Source: CALARM01 sp964431735
GTDB lineage: Bacteria; Vulcanimicrobiota; SpSt-956; JAKJGF01
DNA length: 29,748 nucleotides
Assembly (NCBI GenBank): GCA_964431735.1
Contig: CAYSLJ010000093.1
Location: 1-29,748 of the forward strand
Direction of reading: 5' to 3'
Shown here: positions 29,565-29,748 of the stretch, piece after piece
Numbering within the stretch: the first letter of the stretch is position 1
Layout of the letters: each line of letters begins with the position of its first letter
Position numbers and translations under genes: made by a program
Notes under the pieces: model-generated
Database searches by the model: none
What the model was told of the DNA's origin: nothing
Seen by the model: the letters and a program-made list of their open reading frames with translations, nothing else

Positions 29565-29748
29565 ATGGTGCACTTCCTTTCAATAGCAATCCAGACACTG
29601 GTATCAACAAAGATCATTTATTTTATCTACTGATTAAATTCTAATGGTTAAAGAGCAGGAAGTCAACTATAAATATGCCAAGGGGCTGTCAAGGGATTGC
29701 GTTTTTTACGACAGGTAAATTCACCTTTACTGAAAATTATAGTTAATG

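Noticed and set aside
29732..29748. Start of another copy of the 26771-26903 element at the window end
   Set aside because: Only about ten AT-rich bases (ATTATAGTTA) match before the sequence stops, too few to support a call.

Overview
The window is about 30 kb of AT-rich bacterial chromosome (roughly one third G+C by eye). Genes are carried on both strands, with clear Shine-Dalgarno sites of the AAGGAGG type and frequent TTG or GTG starts. Zinc-ribbon-tagged multidomain proteins (kinase-like/receiver, TPR/NTF2-like, RING/TPR/VCBS), PAS and GAF signalling proteins, an HD-GYP protein, a class III PHA synthase and many short repeats suggest a metabolically flexible, little-cultured bacterium. 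I cannot place it in a phylum from this sequence. No rRNA, tRNA, CRISPR array, integrase or transposase was found.

Layout. 1-156: the truncated 3' end of a reading frame that recurs as a dispersed repeat. 285-7228: a PAS membrane sensor without a transmitter domain, a zinc-ribbon/pseudokinase/receiver protein, a large hybrid histidine kinase and a VTT (DedA-like) membrane protein. 7294-10145: a zinc-ribbon TPR membrane protein and rpiB. 10300-16475, minus strand: a six-gene type III-A-like CRISPR effector module in the order cas10-like, short Csm3-like RAMP, csm4, csm2, csm3, csm5. 16509-20040: three genes upstream on the same strand, which may be co-transcribed with it: a membrane RING/TPR/VCBS protein, a GAF/HD-GYP phosphodiesterase and an unknown protein. 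20207-21768: an unknown protein and a rhomboid-fold protein lacking the protease residues. 21769-23174: repeats and a lipoprotein. 23175-26573: a small acidic protein and a PHA locus (phaC, a phaE-like gene, a GlcD-type FAD oxidoreductase). 26574-29748: repeats, a subtilase and a nitroreductase.

The most interesting system is the type III module. Its Cas10-like subunit appears to have lost both the HD nuclease motif (HD replaced by YG) and the GGDD cyclase motif (replaced by LSDN). An extra Csm3-like subunit lacks the loop that carries the catalytic aspartate, while the main Csm3 keeps it (Asp37). No cas1, cas2, cas6, csm6 or CRISPR array is present. The predicted complex could therefore still bind a guide and cut RNA through Csm3, but should neither make cyclic oligoadenylate nor cut DNA. 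Its neighbour is a membrane protein with sensory-type domains, not a known CARF effector.

The second theme is repeats. Many gene borders carry arrays of 7-bp units built on a TGA core (TGACGCG, TGAGTAG, TGAACGG, TGATAGC, TGAAAGC), often facing each other so that they can form hairpins. Because 7 is not a multiple of 3, such arrays place stop codons in all three frames, and at least two genes use an array TGA as their own stop. Three copies of a ~130-bp MITE-like element carry these heptamers between terminal inverted repeats. Two copies sit at the same site of a recurring gene fragment in opposite orientations.
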